Counted from the stretch's first letter, positions 1 to 8,533 are shown. The stretch: 64,000 nucleotides of DNA from Bacteroidales bacterium (GCA_004554455.1 SFMG01000004.1:1-64000); one strand, 5' to 3'. A program made the numbers and translations. Notes: a model not told the origin generated them from the letters alone.

Positions 1-391
1 CTCATTCGCTTCCCACCGCCGGCAATGCCCTCTTCGACCATACGCGGTGCAGAGCCGTGAATTGCCTCAAACATCGCATATCTTGAACCAAGATTTGCGC
101 TTCCTGCAGTACCTACGCCGCCCTGCATCTGAGCCGCTTCATCAGTGATAATGTCTCCGTACAGGTTAGGAAGAATGAAAACATTGAAGTCTCTGTTAAC
201 CATATCGTTAATGAGGTTGGCGCTCATGATATCAACATATCTGTCGTTTGTCTTGATTTCAGGATACTCCTTGGCCATTTCGTAGCACAGCTCCAGGAAC
301 TTTCCGTCTGTCTTCTTCATGATGTTGGCTTTGGTAACAATAGTCACATTCTTGTTGCCGTTCTTCTTGGCATGCTCAAAAGCAGCCCTTG
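1..391 (-). pseudogene. Isocitrate dehydrogenase fragment, fused upstream to ModB (probable chimera)
   Basis: The translated minus strand reads like the C-terminal half of an NAD(P)-dependent isocitrate/isopropylmalate dehydrogenase. Visible family motifs are NVTIVTKANIMK, NDRYVDIMSANL, NLYGDIITDEAAQ, GTAGSANLG and EAIHGSAPR, covering the substrate-binding Lys, the metal-binding Asp region and the cofactor loop. It continues beyond the window edge and has no start of its own: the frame runs back without a stop into a molybdate permease fragment at the peptide ARAAFE. The N-terminal half of the enzyme is therefore missing. Family assignment is firm. I infer the fusion to be an assembly artefact, because the seam lies on a short stretch plausible for both proteins. 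Confidence 0.8.
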
Positions 392-585
392 CATTCCGGT
401 ACATCAGCGGAAATGCAATGACTGTCGCTGCAATAATACATCCAAGCCAGGTCTGTACTACTTTAATATTAAAATTATCATATAAAAATATTCCGAACGG
501 ACGTCTCTTACTAAAAAGCAGCAACAGGAAAAATCCGGCAACTGTTGGCGGAAGTACCATTGGAAGTGTCAGGATTCCATCAATC
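380..585 (-). pseudogene. Internal fragment of molybdate ABC permease ModB
   Basis: About 65 codons match the core of ModB, the inner-membrane subunit of the molybdate ABC importer. The stretch holds the hallmark block LTLPMVLPPTVAGFFLLLLF, then a loop ending FNIKVVQTWLG and a second membrane helix ending VIAFPLMYRNARAAFE. The first two membrane helices and the C-terminal half are absent. The frame is continuous with FecR upstream at DGILT and with isocitrate dehydrogenase downstream at ARAAFE. A working ModB needs about 220 residues and five or more helices, so this piece cannot function alone. Base composition is AT-richer than the rest of the window, like its neighbours up to about position 1930. 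Confidence 0.75.
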
Positions 586-1274
586 CAGGAGAATCTGTCC
601 CTATTCGGAATATCTGAGACTGTCAGATTACCATCTGCTCCGGAGGTGGCACACTGATCCGGTTTCAGAAGTACGGATTGCATTCCATCTTTAGAACTTA
701 CCTTAACAGAGCCCTTCAGCAACGTGGTTTCAAAAGGAGCGCTTGGGTACGAACTAACATTAAAGACTGTTCCCAGGACCCGAACGTCATAATCCGATGT
801 GGAAACCAAAAACTCTCTCTTGTCGTCTCTACTTACTTCAAAATAGCCCTCTCCCACAAGAGAAACCACTCTGCTTTTGCGACCGAAATCATTTGGATAA
901 ACCAAGGTGCTCCCTGAATTGAGCCATACTTTTGTACCATCAGCCAGTTGCAATTCCACTCGTTGACCTGCCGGCACTTTTACAATTTGTTCCAATCTCT
1001 GCGGTTTACCGAAAACATAGCCTATTAGACCTATAATAAAAACTGCCGCTGCACACGCGACAGCACGCCATATCCCCGATATCTTCTGTCTGACCGAAGT
1101 TTCATGATTCAGATTGCCGCCTCCTGCATTCAAAAGCAGGGCAGTCCATACAAGGCGCTCTTTTTCCAAAATCTTGCGATTTTCTTCCGATTCCATCGCC
1201 CACTCCATTATCATACGATCTTCATCAGGAGTAGTACGGGCATCAAAATAACGGATAATAGTCTCTCTATCCAT
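575..1274 (-). pseudogene. FecR-family anti-sigma factor, C-terminus replaced
   Basis: The first roughly 230 residues are a clear FecR: a cytoplasmic N-terminal segment (MDRETIIRYFDARTTPDEDR) expected to bind an ECF sigma factor, one membrane helix near residues 70-85, and the periplasmic FecR domain with PAGQRVELQLADGTKVWLNSG, GEGYFEVSRD and LGTVFNVSSY. The frame then reads DGILT and passes into ModB sequence, so the usual C-terminal domain that contacts a TonB-dependent receptor is missing. The start ATG is at 1274-1272. The partner sigma factor begins 95 bases away on the opposite strand. That is unusual, since these pairs are normally co-directional. FecR identity is firm; the truncation is probably an assembly effect. 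Confidence 0.82.
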
Positions 1275-1341
1275 ATGTATAATATGTGGCTTTCCTATTT
1301 GAATAACACCTTTCTTGTCCGTTACCCTAAACAAAAAACAG

Positions 1342-1349
1342 TATATTTG
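1342..1349 (+). promoter_or_regulatory. Bacteroidota -7 element (TATATTTG) before the ECF sigma gene
   Basis: TATATTTG matches TAnnTTTG exactly and lies 19 bases before the chosen ATG at 1369. No TTG sits at the ideal 19-base spacing upstream, so the -33 box is weak or absent. The element supports 1369 over the upstream TTG at 1315. Confidence 0.5.
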
Positions 1350-1368
1350 CCAAAAAGGAAACTTCAGC

Positions 1369-1938
1369 ATGAGTGTCTTGTCCGCCGAAAAATTTACGGA
1401 GCTGTTTGAACAATACCGGGAGCCATACATCCGATTCGCAAATTCTTTCGTACGGGATGTCCAGGTTGCTGAAAATCTATATGCAGACACATTTGCAGAC
1501 TTCTGGATGCGTAAAGATATATTGCCGCCTGATTGCAGTATTCCGGCATATCTCCTCACTTCCCTGCGCAACCGAGCTCTCAACTGTTTACGGGAAGAAC
1601 GACGTCACAGAACTGTGTCAGAAAACAAAATAGGAATTGATTTGCGGGAACTTGATTTCCGTATCAGCTCACTTGAAGACTTTGCCATACAGCCGTTATT
1701 TACGGAAGAAATAAACAATATCGTTTCCAGAACAATAGCCTCCATGCCTGCGCGGACTAAGGAAATATTCCTTATGAGCCGTAAAGGACGACTGAAAAAC
1801 ACTGAGATTTCCAAGGAACTTGGAATTACCGTCAAAGCCGTTGAATATCATATAACCAAGGCCTTGAAAATGTTAAGAACTGCACTTGTCGATTATTTCC
1901 CGCTTATTGCAATTTTTTTGACCAAATATCTACGATGA
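1369..1938 (+). CDS. ECF-type RNA polymerase sigma-70 factor
   Basis: A 189-residue extracytoplasmic-function sigma factor. Region 2 is recognisable in the N-terminal third (FANSFVRDVQVAENLYADTF), with the usual LLTSLRNRALNCLR stretch of the Bacteroidota family. Region 4 at the C-terminus carries the helix-turn-helix MPARTKEIFLMSR and LGITVKAVEYHITKAL. Such factors normally work with a FecR anti-sigma and a TonB-dependent receptor in iron or glycan uptake; a FecR lies divergently upstream but no receptor gene is present. The ATG at 1369 fits the -7 box. The stop TGA overlaps the start ATG of the peptidase gene that follows, exactly where composition shifts from AT-rich to GC-rich, so the last residues may not be native. 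Confidence 0.9.
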   Translation: MSVLSAEKFTELFEQYREPYIRFANSFVRDVQVAENLYADTFADFWMRKDILPPDCSIPAYLLTSLRNRALNCLREERRHRTVSENKIGIDLRELDFRISSLEDFAIQPLFTEEINNIVSRTIASMPARTKEIFLMSRKGRLKNTEISKELGITVKAVEYHITKALKMLRTALVDYFPLIAIFLTKYLR

Positions 1939-3890
1939 AAAAACACTTCCTTTCGATTATCGCAGCCCTGGTGCCGCTCTGTGCGGTGGCGGACGACGGA
2001 ATGTGGCTGCCGAATCTCATTTCCGCGAGGATTGCCGATATGCAGGCCAAGGGCTTCCGTCTGAGTGCCGAGGACATATACAGCGTCAACCAGGCCTCGC
2101 TCAAGGACGCCGTGGTCCTCTTCGGAAGGGGCTGCACGGGTGAGCTGATTTCGTCCGAGGGACTGCTCATCACCAACCACCACTGCGGTTACGGCCAGAT
2201 CCAGAGCCATTCCAGCGTGGAACACGATTACCTCAGGGACGGCTTCTGGGCAATGACACGGGCCGAGGAACTGCCATGTCCGGGACTGAGCGTCAGCTTT
2301 CTGGAAAGGATGGACGACGTCAGCTCACAGGTGCTAAGGGGCTATGAGGCCGGAATGGACGAGCGCCAGCGGGACTCCGTCGTCAGGAGCAATTCCGCCA
2401 GACTCATCGAGGAAGCCACTGCGGAGGGCAAGGGTCTGCGCGCAAGCGTAGAGGCGATGTACTACGGCAATATATACTATATATTCATATACAGGGAATA
2501 TACGGACATACGTCTTGTCGGCGCGCCGCCTTCGTCGATAGGCAAGTTTGGAGGCGACACCGACAACTGGATGTGGCCGCGCCATACGGGAGACTTCTCG
2601 ATGTTCAGGGTCTATGCCGGAGAGGACAATATGCCGGCCGACTACTCCCCGGAAAACAGGCCCTACAGCCCGAAGAGATTCTTCAGCATATCCACAAAAG
2701 GGGTGCAGGAGGGGGACTTCACCTTCATCTACGGCTTTCCGGGCAGCACCAGGGAATATATACACTCCTCCGAGGTTGAATACATAAGCGAAGTCTCGGA
2801 CCCGGCACGCATAGACATACGCACCCGCCGCCTGGAAATCCAGAAAAGGCACATGGCCGCCAGTCAGAAGGTGCGCATACAGTACAGCGCCAAGTGCGCC
2901 TCCGTCGCCAATGCCTGGAAGAAATGGCAGGGCGAGGTCAAGGGCGTGAGGAAAATGAACACCGTGCAGAAGAAGCGCGAATACGAAAGGGCTTTCGAAC
3001 TCTGGGCGGCCGGGAGCCGCTACGAAGGGGTGACGGAACGCATTGCGGCCCTTGAAAGGGAACTGCGCCCCTACGCCTTCGCAAGGGATATCTACAGCGA
3101 GACCGCATACGCCGTGGAACTGCCGAAGAAGAATCTCGTGCTGAAAGACTATGACATTGACATAGACAGGGAGAGCTTCGTTGTGGAGATGGAGGCCTTC
3201 CTCAGGTATGTCCCGGAGGAAATGCAGCCGCAGTGGTTCAGGGAGCGCCTGGCGGACTTCGGCAGCATAGAGGCCTGGTCAGAAGCTATGTTCAGAAGCG
3301 TGGATGAAAGGGAAATGGCCATGGAATTCGCCGAGAGGATGCAGGAGTGGTATCTTTCGGAGATACGGCCTCAGATTGCAAGACTCAGCTCGGAAATGGC
3401 ACTGGAATACAGGACCTATATGCGCGGCCAGATGGAATTCGAAAAGGACAGGGATTTCTTCCCGGATGCGAACCTCACCCTCAGGGTGGCATACGGCAGG
3501 GTATGCGGCTACTCACCTGCCGACGGGACCTGGTACAAACCCGTTTCTACCCTCAAGGGCGTGATGGAAAAGGACAATCCCGACATCTTTGACTACAACA
3601 TACCCCAGACACTGCGCGACATCTATGCCCGCGGCGGATATGAGGACACCCCCGTGTGCTTCCTGGCGAACAACCACACCACGGGAGGCAACTCCGGCAG
3701 TCCGGTCATCAATGCGGACGGCGAACTGATAGGTTTGAACTTCGACAGGGTCTGGGAGGGAACGATGAGCGACATTGTCTTCGACCCGGAGGTCTGCCGC
3801 AACATATCCCTGGACATACGGTATGCCCTGTTCGTCATTCGTGAGATAGGCCACGCCGGCCACCTGATCGAAGAGATGGACCTAAGGTAA
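1935..3890 (+). CDS. S46 dipeptidyl peptidase, DPP11-like (Asp/Glu specificity predicted)
   Basis: A secreted serine dipeptidyl peptidase that removes N-terminal dipeptides from oligopeptides in the periplasm. A signal peptide covers about residues 1-19. The chymotrypsin-like triad is visible: His83 in TNHHCGYG, the Asp in the block GGDTDNWMWPRHTGDF (208-221), and Ser587 in GNSGSPV. Eighteen residues after that Ser is Arg605 (LNFDRVWEG). By spacing this equals Arg673 of Porphyromonas gingivalis DPP11, the residue that selects acidic P1 side chains; DPP7-type enzymes have Gly there. At 651 residues it is shorter than the usual 710-720, the loss lying between the Asp block and the Ser. The 3' end overlaps the convergent permease gene by 56 bases. 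Family assignment is secure; specificity is inferred from one residue. Confidence 0.92.
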   Translation: MKKHFLSIIAALVPLCAVADDGMWLPNLISARIADMQAKGFRLSAEDIYSVNQASLKDAVVLFGRGCTGELISSEGLLITNHHCGYGQIQSHSSVEHDYLRDGFWAMTRAEELPCPGLSVSFLERMDDVSSQVLRGYEAGMDERQRDSVVRSNSARLIEEATAEGKGLRASVEAMYYGNIYYIFIYREYTDIRLVGAPPSSIGKFGGDTDNWMWPRHTGDFSMFRVYAGEDNMPADYSPENRPYSPKRFFSISTKGVQEGDFTFIYGFPGSTREYIHSSEVEYISEVSDPARIDIRTRRLEIQKRHMAASQKVRIQYSAKCASVANAWKKWQGEVKGVRKMNTVQKKREYERAFELWAAGSRYEGVTERIAALERELRPYAFARDIYSETAYAVELPKKNLVLKDYDIDIDRESFVVEMEAFLRYVPEEMQPQWFRERLADFGSIEAWSEAMFRSVDEREMAMEFAERMQEWYLSEIRPQIARLSSEMALEYRTYMRGQMEFEKDRDFFPDANLTLRVAYGRVCGYSPADGTWYKPVSTLKGVMEKDNPDIFDYNIPQTLRDIYARGGYEDTPVCFLANNHTTGGNSGSPVINADGELIGLNFDRVWEGTMSDIVFDPEVCRNISLDIRYALFVIREIGHAGHLIEEMDLR

Positions 3891-5169
3891 AGCCGCAGGC
3901 CAGCAGTATGGCGGCCGAAGCCAGGGCTATGAAAAGCCATTCTACACGGGCGACGGCAGCCAGGACGGAAGTATGGGACGGATCCGCAAAGATCCGTCCT
4001 ACTATTTTAGGGACGAAGAAAAGGCCGAGGTTCTGAATCCAGTAGATCAGCGAATAGGCCGTGCCCAGATTCTTCTCCGGAATGATTTTCGGGACCGAAG
4101 GCCACATTGCGGAAGGGACCAGGGAGTAGCCCGTGCCGAGGAGGGCGATGCCCATATATCCATAAAAAGGCACCCCCTGCGGCGCAAAGGCAATGACAAA
4201 GTGGCCGAGAAGTACGCAGGCGGACCCGGCAATCATCCAGTGGCCGGCCTTGCCGAACCTGTCCACGAGGGCTCCGAAAAGCGGGGTGAAGACTATGGTG
4301 AAGAAAGGAATCATTGCCACCATAGTGCCGGCCGTGCCCGCTTCTATGCCGAAACGAGGAATGACAACGGCCGTGCCGAATTTCTTGAAGGAACTCACGC
4401 AGCAGTAGAAAGTGACGCAGAGCAGGCCTATGGTCAGGAAGCGGGGATTCCCCAGGACCTTGAATATGTCTTTGAAACGGAACTTGTCCTCATCCTGCAC
4501 CTCTCCCCTGCCGGAGACTATGCCGCGGCGCCTGTCGAAGCCGGCGTCGAGCCAGACGAACAGGGCCCATACCGCAACGCCGCTCAGGAGCAGCATCATT
4601 CCCACGAGAGCGGGACGGGCCGTGTCGGCAAGACTGTACCAGTCCTTCGGGACACCGACTATGAACGGGGCCGCTATCAGGGCTATACCCGTGCCGAGAC
4701 GGGCTATGGCAAGCTGCAGGCCCATAGCCAGGGACACATTTCCGTCTTTGAACCATTTGGCGATGGAACGGGTAACGGCCACCCCGGCGATTTCGCTGCC
4801 CAACCCGAAACTCATCCTGCCTATCCTGCCGAGGGCTATGGCCGTCCCCGAAGGGAGGCCGGAGGAGAGGGCGTACCAGGCGAGACCGGCGCCGCCGACC
4901 ATCATGGCGATGAACACCGATCCCATCACGCGCACTCCGAATATGTCCAGAAGCACGCCGCCTATGATCAGGCCTCCGCAGATGCAGAGCAGACTGTAGT
5001 CTCCGAAAAAGTCACCCAGCATAGCCGAGTCCCACCCGAGTTCCAGCGTCTCGGGATGCCGGAACAGATGGGAAACGGTGCTGAACATATCGTCGAAGAA
5101 ATACGACGCGAACATCGGGACCACCAGGCAGGCCAGGGCCGCCCAGCGGAGGACTGATTCTTTTTTCAT
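3835..5169 (-). CDS. MFS permease, MFSD1-like (second of a tandem pair)
   Basis: A 444-residue inner-membrane transporter with about 12 hydrophobic helices. The first helix-loop has FFDDMFSTVS and then GGLIIGGVLLDIFGVR. The C-terminal half has the block LVPSAMWPSVPKIIPEKNLG followed by IYWIQNLGLFFVPKIVG. From memory this resembles the ALWP...LGTAY...IQNLGL block of eukaryotic MFSD1, which is reported to transport dipeptides. Residues 220-240 form a charged central loop. The start lies 7 bases after the stop of a paralogous MFS gene, so the two are probably co-transcribed. The gene converges on and overlaps a dipeptidyl peptidase gene, which fits peptide import. Substrate remains an inference. 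Confidence 0.85.
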   Translation of the reverse strand: MKKESVLRWAALACLVVPMFASYFFDDMFSTVSHLFRHPETLELGWDSAMLGDFFGDYSLLCICGGLIIGGVLLDIFGVRVMGSVFIAMMVGGAGLAWYALSSGLPSGTAIALGRIGRMSFGLGSEIAGVAVTRSIAKWFKDGNVSLAMGLQLAIARLGTGIALIAAPFIVGVPKDWYSLADTARPALVGMMLLLSGVAVWALFVWLDAGFDRRRGIVSGRGEVQDEDKFRFKDIFKVLGNPRFLTIGLLCVTFYCCVSSFKKFGTAVVIPRFGIEAGTAGTMVAMIPFFTIVFTPLFGALVDRFGKAGHWMIAGSACVLLGHFVIAFAPQGVPFYGYMGIALLGTGYSLVPSAMWPSVPKIIPEKNLGTAYSLIYWIQNLGLFFVPKIVGRIFADPSHTSVLAAVARVEWLFIALASAAILLACGFTLGPSLRSGGRRGLSHE

Positions 5170-5175
5170 TTCGTA

Positions 5176-6543
5176 CTATTTCTTGATATTCGGTTCCTCG
5201 AGGCCATAGCCCTTGCGCCTGTCCTCGGCCTTGAGCACGAGGCTGAGCAGGAAGGCCAGCACCCCGAAGGAAGAAAAGACTATCATAGGCACGAGATAGC
5301 CGCCGGTGGACTGGCGGAGGGCGCCTATGATCTTAGGCACGAAGCAGAGACCAATGTTCTGAACCCAGAAGATCAGACAGTAGGCGCTGCCGAGTATCTT
5401 CTCGTCTATGATTTTCGGAACCGATGGCCAGAGAGCCGCCGGAACGAGGGAGAAGCTTACGCCAAGAGTCACAATCAGCAGCAGGGCGAACCATTTGTAC
5501 GGGAAGACCGGAAGCAGGAAGGCGAAGCTCAGGTGGCAGGCTATCATTATGACCGCACCGACCATCAGCATGGACGCACCCTTGCCGACCCTGTCGAGGA
5601 ATATGCCCAGGAAAGGAGTGAGAACCATTGCAAGGATAGGGAAACAGCTGAAGAGACGGGCAGCCTCGGCAGCTTCTATCTGCAGGGTGACTTCCAGGAA
5701 ATTGGTGGCATAACGCTGGAACGGGAAGATGGCGCTGTAGTAAAGCACGCAGAGCAGGGCCACAATCCAGAACATCTTGCTCTTGAATATGGCTCCGAGG
5801 TCACTCAGGTGGAACTCCTCGTCGGAGCCATCCTCACCGCCGGAAATGCCGGCCTCGGCAAGCTGACGGTCGAACTTCCTGTCCATTATTCCGAATATGA
5901 CGAAGTTGAGCAGACCTACGCAGAGCAGGGCGCCGCAGAATCCGAGCGGAGCGAGTACGGAGCCGCCGAAGGACTTGCTGATGATGGGAGCGATCCACAT
6001 CACCGCGAAGACGCCCAGACGGGCTATGGCCATCTCAAGTCCCATCGCAAGAGCCATTTCCTTGCCCTTGAACCACTTGGCAAGCACCTTGGACACATTG
6101 GTGCCCTCCATCTCACAGCCGCAGCCGAAAATCATAAAGCCCAGCGAGGCCATCTTGGCGCTTGCAGGCATCTCCACCCACCAGCTGTCAAGCCAGCCGG
6201 CAAAGGCCGTAGCCTGGAACCACTCGCTGATGCCCACGAACTTGATGGCGGCGCCCAGCACCATCAGACCGGCTGAAAGCACGCCGGAGAAACGGACTCC
6301 GAGCTTGTCGAGTATGACGCCCGCAATGATCAGGAAACCGCAGACATTGAGTATGTACTCGGAAGCGGCATAGGTGCCGAAGACACTGCTGTTCCAGTGG
6401 AGATTGCCCTCCACCAGAGACATGAGCGGGGACATCACATCGACGAACATGTAGGCGAAGAACATTGTCAAAGCCACGAGCAGGAGCACGCTGAACCTTG
6501 CAAAGGCGCTGTCGTTCATCAATTTTTGAACTTTTTCTTTCAT
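5176..6543 (-). CDS. MFS permease, MFSD1-like (first of a tandem pair)
   Basis: A 455-residue paralogue of the following permease with about 12 membrane helices. Shared landmarks are VDVMSPLMSL in the first loop, GVILDKLGVRFSG after helix 2, MFGCGCEMEG-type Gly/Cys residues near helix 4 (FGCGCEMEGTNVS), and LVPAALWPSVPKIIDEKILG plus FWVQNIGLCFVPKIIG in the C-terminal half. A charged loop (GISGGEDGSDEEFHL) links the two halves. It is the promoter-proximal gene of the pair and is divergent from dxs, with 81 bases between the starts. Two tandem copies with clear sequence divergence may form a heterodimer or differ in substrate; the sequence does not decide between these. Confidence 0.85.
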   Translation of the reverse strand: MKEKVQKLMNDSAFARFSVLLLVALTMFFAYMFVDVMSPLMSLVEGNLHWNSSVFGTYAASEYILNVCGFLIIAGVILDKLGVRFSGVLSAGLMVLGAAIKFVGISEWFQATAFAGWLDSWWVEMPASAKMASLGFMIFGCGCEMEGTNVSKVLAKWFKGKEMALAMGLEMAIARLGVFAVMWIAPIISKSFGGSVLAPLGFCGALLCVGLLNFVIFGIMDRKFDRQLAEAGISGGEDGSDEEFHLSDLGAIFKSKMFWIVALLCVLYYSAIFPFQRYATNFLEVTLQIEAAEAARLFSCFPILAMVLTPFLGIFLDRVGKGASMLMVGAVIMIACHLSFAFLLPVFPYKWFALLLIVTLGVSFSLVPAALWPSVPKIIDEKILGSAYCLIFWVQNIGLCFVPKIIGALRQSTGGYLVPMIVFSSFGVLAFLLSLVLKAEDRRKGYGLEEPNIKK

Positions 6544-6609
6544 TTTATATTCTTTTATGGTTATCCGGGTAAGGAAGTTGCAAAATTAGTGTTTTTCCTA
6601 AAAACTGCC

Positions 6610-6617
6610 TACCTTTG
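6610..6617 (+). promoter_or_regulatory. -7 element (TACCTTTG) of dxs
   Basis: TACCTTTG fits TAnnTTTG and ends only 7 bases before the dxs ATG. With the usual distance to the transcription start this gives a leader of a few bases at most. The same near-leaderless layout recurs at 27734. No -33 TTG is at ideal spacing. Confidence 0.55.
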
Positions 6618-6624
6618 ACGGGTT

Positions 6625-8487
6625 ATGTCGAAATATCTGGACAAAATAGACTCTCCCGAAGACCTCCGCCGGCTCGACGAAGGCCAGCTGCAGGAACTCT
6701 GCGGCGAAATCAGGGAATATATGATCGGTTGCTGCGCCACCAACCCGGGCCACATAGGTTCGAGTCTCGGCGCGGTGGAGCTGATTGTAGGCATACACAA
6801 GGTGTTCAACACCCCTGACGACAAGGTCGTATTCGATGTCAGCCACCAGTCCTATGCCCACAAGATACTGACCGGCAGGCGCGAAGCCTTCCGCAACAAA
6901 AGGCGCCTGGGAGGCATCAGCGGCTTCACCCGCATAGACGAAAGCCCCTACGACGCCTTCGGGGCCGGCCACTCCTCGACCTCCATATCCGCCGCTCTCG
7001 GACTGGCCAGGGCCGCAAAGATGCAGGGCCGCGACGAAAAGGTGATCGCCCTCATAGGAGACGGCGCCCTCACCGGAGGCCTGGCATACGAGGGACTGAA
7101 CAATGCCGGCGGCAGCGACACCGACCTGCTGGTCATACTCAACGACAACAACATATCCATAGACAGGAATACGGGGTCGATGCACGAGTATCTGCTCCGC
7201 ATCACCACCCATCCCAAATACAACAAACTCAAGGACAGGGTGTGGAACCGTATGGGAGACAGCCGCATCAGACGCAGCATACAGCGTATGGTGGTGCGTA
7301 TGAAATCCAACATCGTCAGCTCCTCCGGCGGAGACCTCTTCGAGGCGATGGGCTTCCGCTATTTCGGACCAATAGACGGCAACGACATCGTCCAGGTGAC
7401 CGAAACCCTGGAGAGACTCAAAGGCATACGCGGCCCGAAGATACTCCACGCCATCACCACCAAGGGGAAAGGCTTCGCACCCGCCGAAGAGGACCAGACC
7501 ACCTGGCACGCCCCGGGAATGTTCGACCCGCACAGCGGCGAACGCATCAAGGGCGGGAATGCCGGCATCAGCCGCTACCAGGACGTGTTCGGGGAAGTGC
7601 TGCTGACACTCTCCCGCAAGGATCCGAGGGTGGTCGGAGTGACGCCTGCAATGGCATCCGGCTGCGGAATGAACCTGCTGGCCCGCGAAATGCCGGAGCG
7701 GTTCTTCGACGTGGGCATAGCCGAGAGCCACGCCGTGACCTTCTCGGCCGGCCTCGCCGCCGGCGGCATGAGACCTTTCTGCAACATCTACTCCTCCTTC
7801 TCGCAGCGCGCCTACGACCAGATCATACACGACGTGGCCCTGCAGAAGCTGCCAGTTGTGCTCTGTTTCGACAGGGCCGGCCTGGTAGGGGAAGACGGCG
7901 CAACCCACCACGGCTGCTTCGACATGGCCGCCTACCGCAGCATACCGGGCGTAGTGATTGCCGCCCCTTCGAACGAACTGGAACTGAAGAATATGATGTA
8001 CTCCGCACTGCAGGAGGAATGCGGCCCTTATATAATAAGGTATCCTCGCGGATACGGCAAAGGCGTGCAGTGGCGCGAGACGGAGTTCTCGCATCTGGAG
8101 CCCGGCAAGGGCAAACGCCTGCTCGAAGGACGTCGTGCGGCCATACTCGTCGCAGGTCCCTTCCTCGACGAGGCGGCTGCAGCTGCAGATATGCTTGGCG
8201 GGGATATAGCCGTATATAACCTGCGCTTCATAAAGCCGCTCGACAGGGAACTGGTGATGGAGGCCGCCGCCACCGGGCATATAGTGACGGTAGAGGATGG
8301 CTGCGTCAAGGGTGGCGTACACGGCGCGGTGTGCGAACTGCTCGCGGAAGAAGGGATATGCTGCAGGATGGCGCAGGTAGGCATACCCGACAGATGGATT
8401 GAACACGGCAGCCAGGCCGAGCTGCGGCAGCTCTGCGGACTGGACGCGAAAGGCATAGCCTCGGCCCTGGAAAGCATTTTGATTTGA
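6625..8487 (+). CDS. dxs: 1-deoxy-D-xylulose-5-phosphate synthase
   Basis: Thiamine diphosphate enzyme that condenses pyruvate with glyceraldehyde 3-phosphate, the first step of the MEP isoprenoid pathway. The 620-residue length is normal. Landmarks in order are DVSHQSYAHKILTGR (substrate His), GAGHSSTSISAALGLARA, the TPP/Mg motif GDGALTGGLAYEGLNNAG, the C-half catalytic Glu in VGIAESHAV, and DRAGLVGEDGATHHG. A transketolase C-terminal domain closes the protein. ispH, the last enzyme of the same pathway, is also in this window at 41.2 kb, and miaA uses the pathway's product. The gene is divergent from the MFS pair and followed by the tRNA operon, which has its own promoter. Confidence 0.97.
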   Translation: MSKYLDKIDSPEDLRRLDEGQLQELCGEIREYMIGCCATNPGHIGSSLGAVELIVGIHKVFNTPDDKVVFDVSHQSYAHKILTGRREAFRNKRRLGGISGFTRIDESPYDAFGAGHSSTSISAALGLARAAKMQGRDEKVIALIGDGALTGGLAYEGLNNAGGSDTDLLVILNDNNISIDRNTGSMHEYLLRITTHPKYNKLKDRVWNRMGDSRIRRSIQRMVVRMKSNIVSSSGGDLFEAMGFRYFGPIDGNDIVQVTETLERLKGIRGPKILHAITTKGKGFAPAEEDQTTWHAPGMFDPHSGERIKGGNAGISRYQDVFGEVLLTLSRKDPRVVGVTPAMASGCGMNLLAREMPERFFDVGIAESHAVTFSAGLAAGGMRPFCNIYSSFSQRAYDQIIHDVALQKLPVVLCFDRAGLVGEDGATHHGCFDMAAYRSIPGVVIAAPSNELELKNMMYSALQEECGPYIIRYPRGYGKGVQWRETEFSHLEPGKGKRLLEGRRAAILVAGPFLDEAAAAADMLGGDIAVYNLRFIKPLDRELVMEAAATGHIVTVEDGCVKGGVHGAVCELLAEEGICCRMAQVGIPDRWIEHGSQAELRQLCGLDAKGIASALESILI

Positions 8488-8502
8488 AAAAAAATGAAAA
8501 TA

Positions 8503-8533
8503 TTTGGAGAATCAGAATTTATATCTATCTTTG
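8503..8533 (+). promoter_or_regulatory. Consensus Bacteroidota promoter of the tRNA operon
   Basis: TTTG at 8503-8506, a spacer of exactly 19 bases, and TATCTTTG at 8526-8533 give a full match to TTTG-N19-TAnnTTTG. Transcription should start near 8538-8540, about 40 bases before the first tRNA. This is one of the two best promoters seen in the window. Confidence 0.85.

Noticed and set aside
1..1274. A genuine FecR-ModB-dehydrogenase fusion protein
   Set aside because: Each part is incomplete and from an unrelated pathway and compartment, and both seams lie on short shared peptides.
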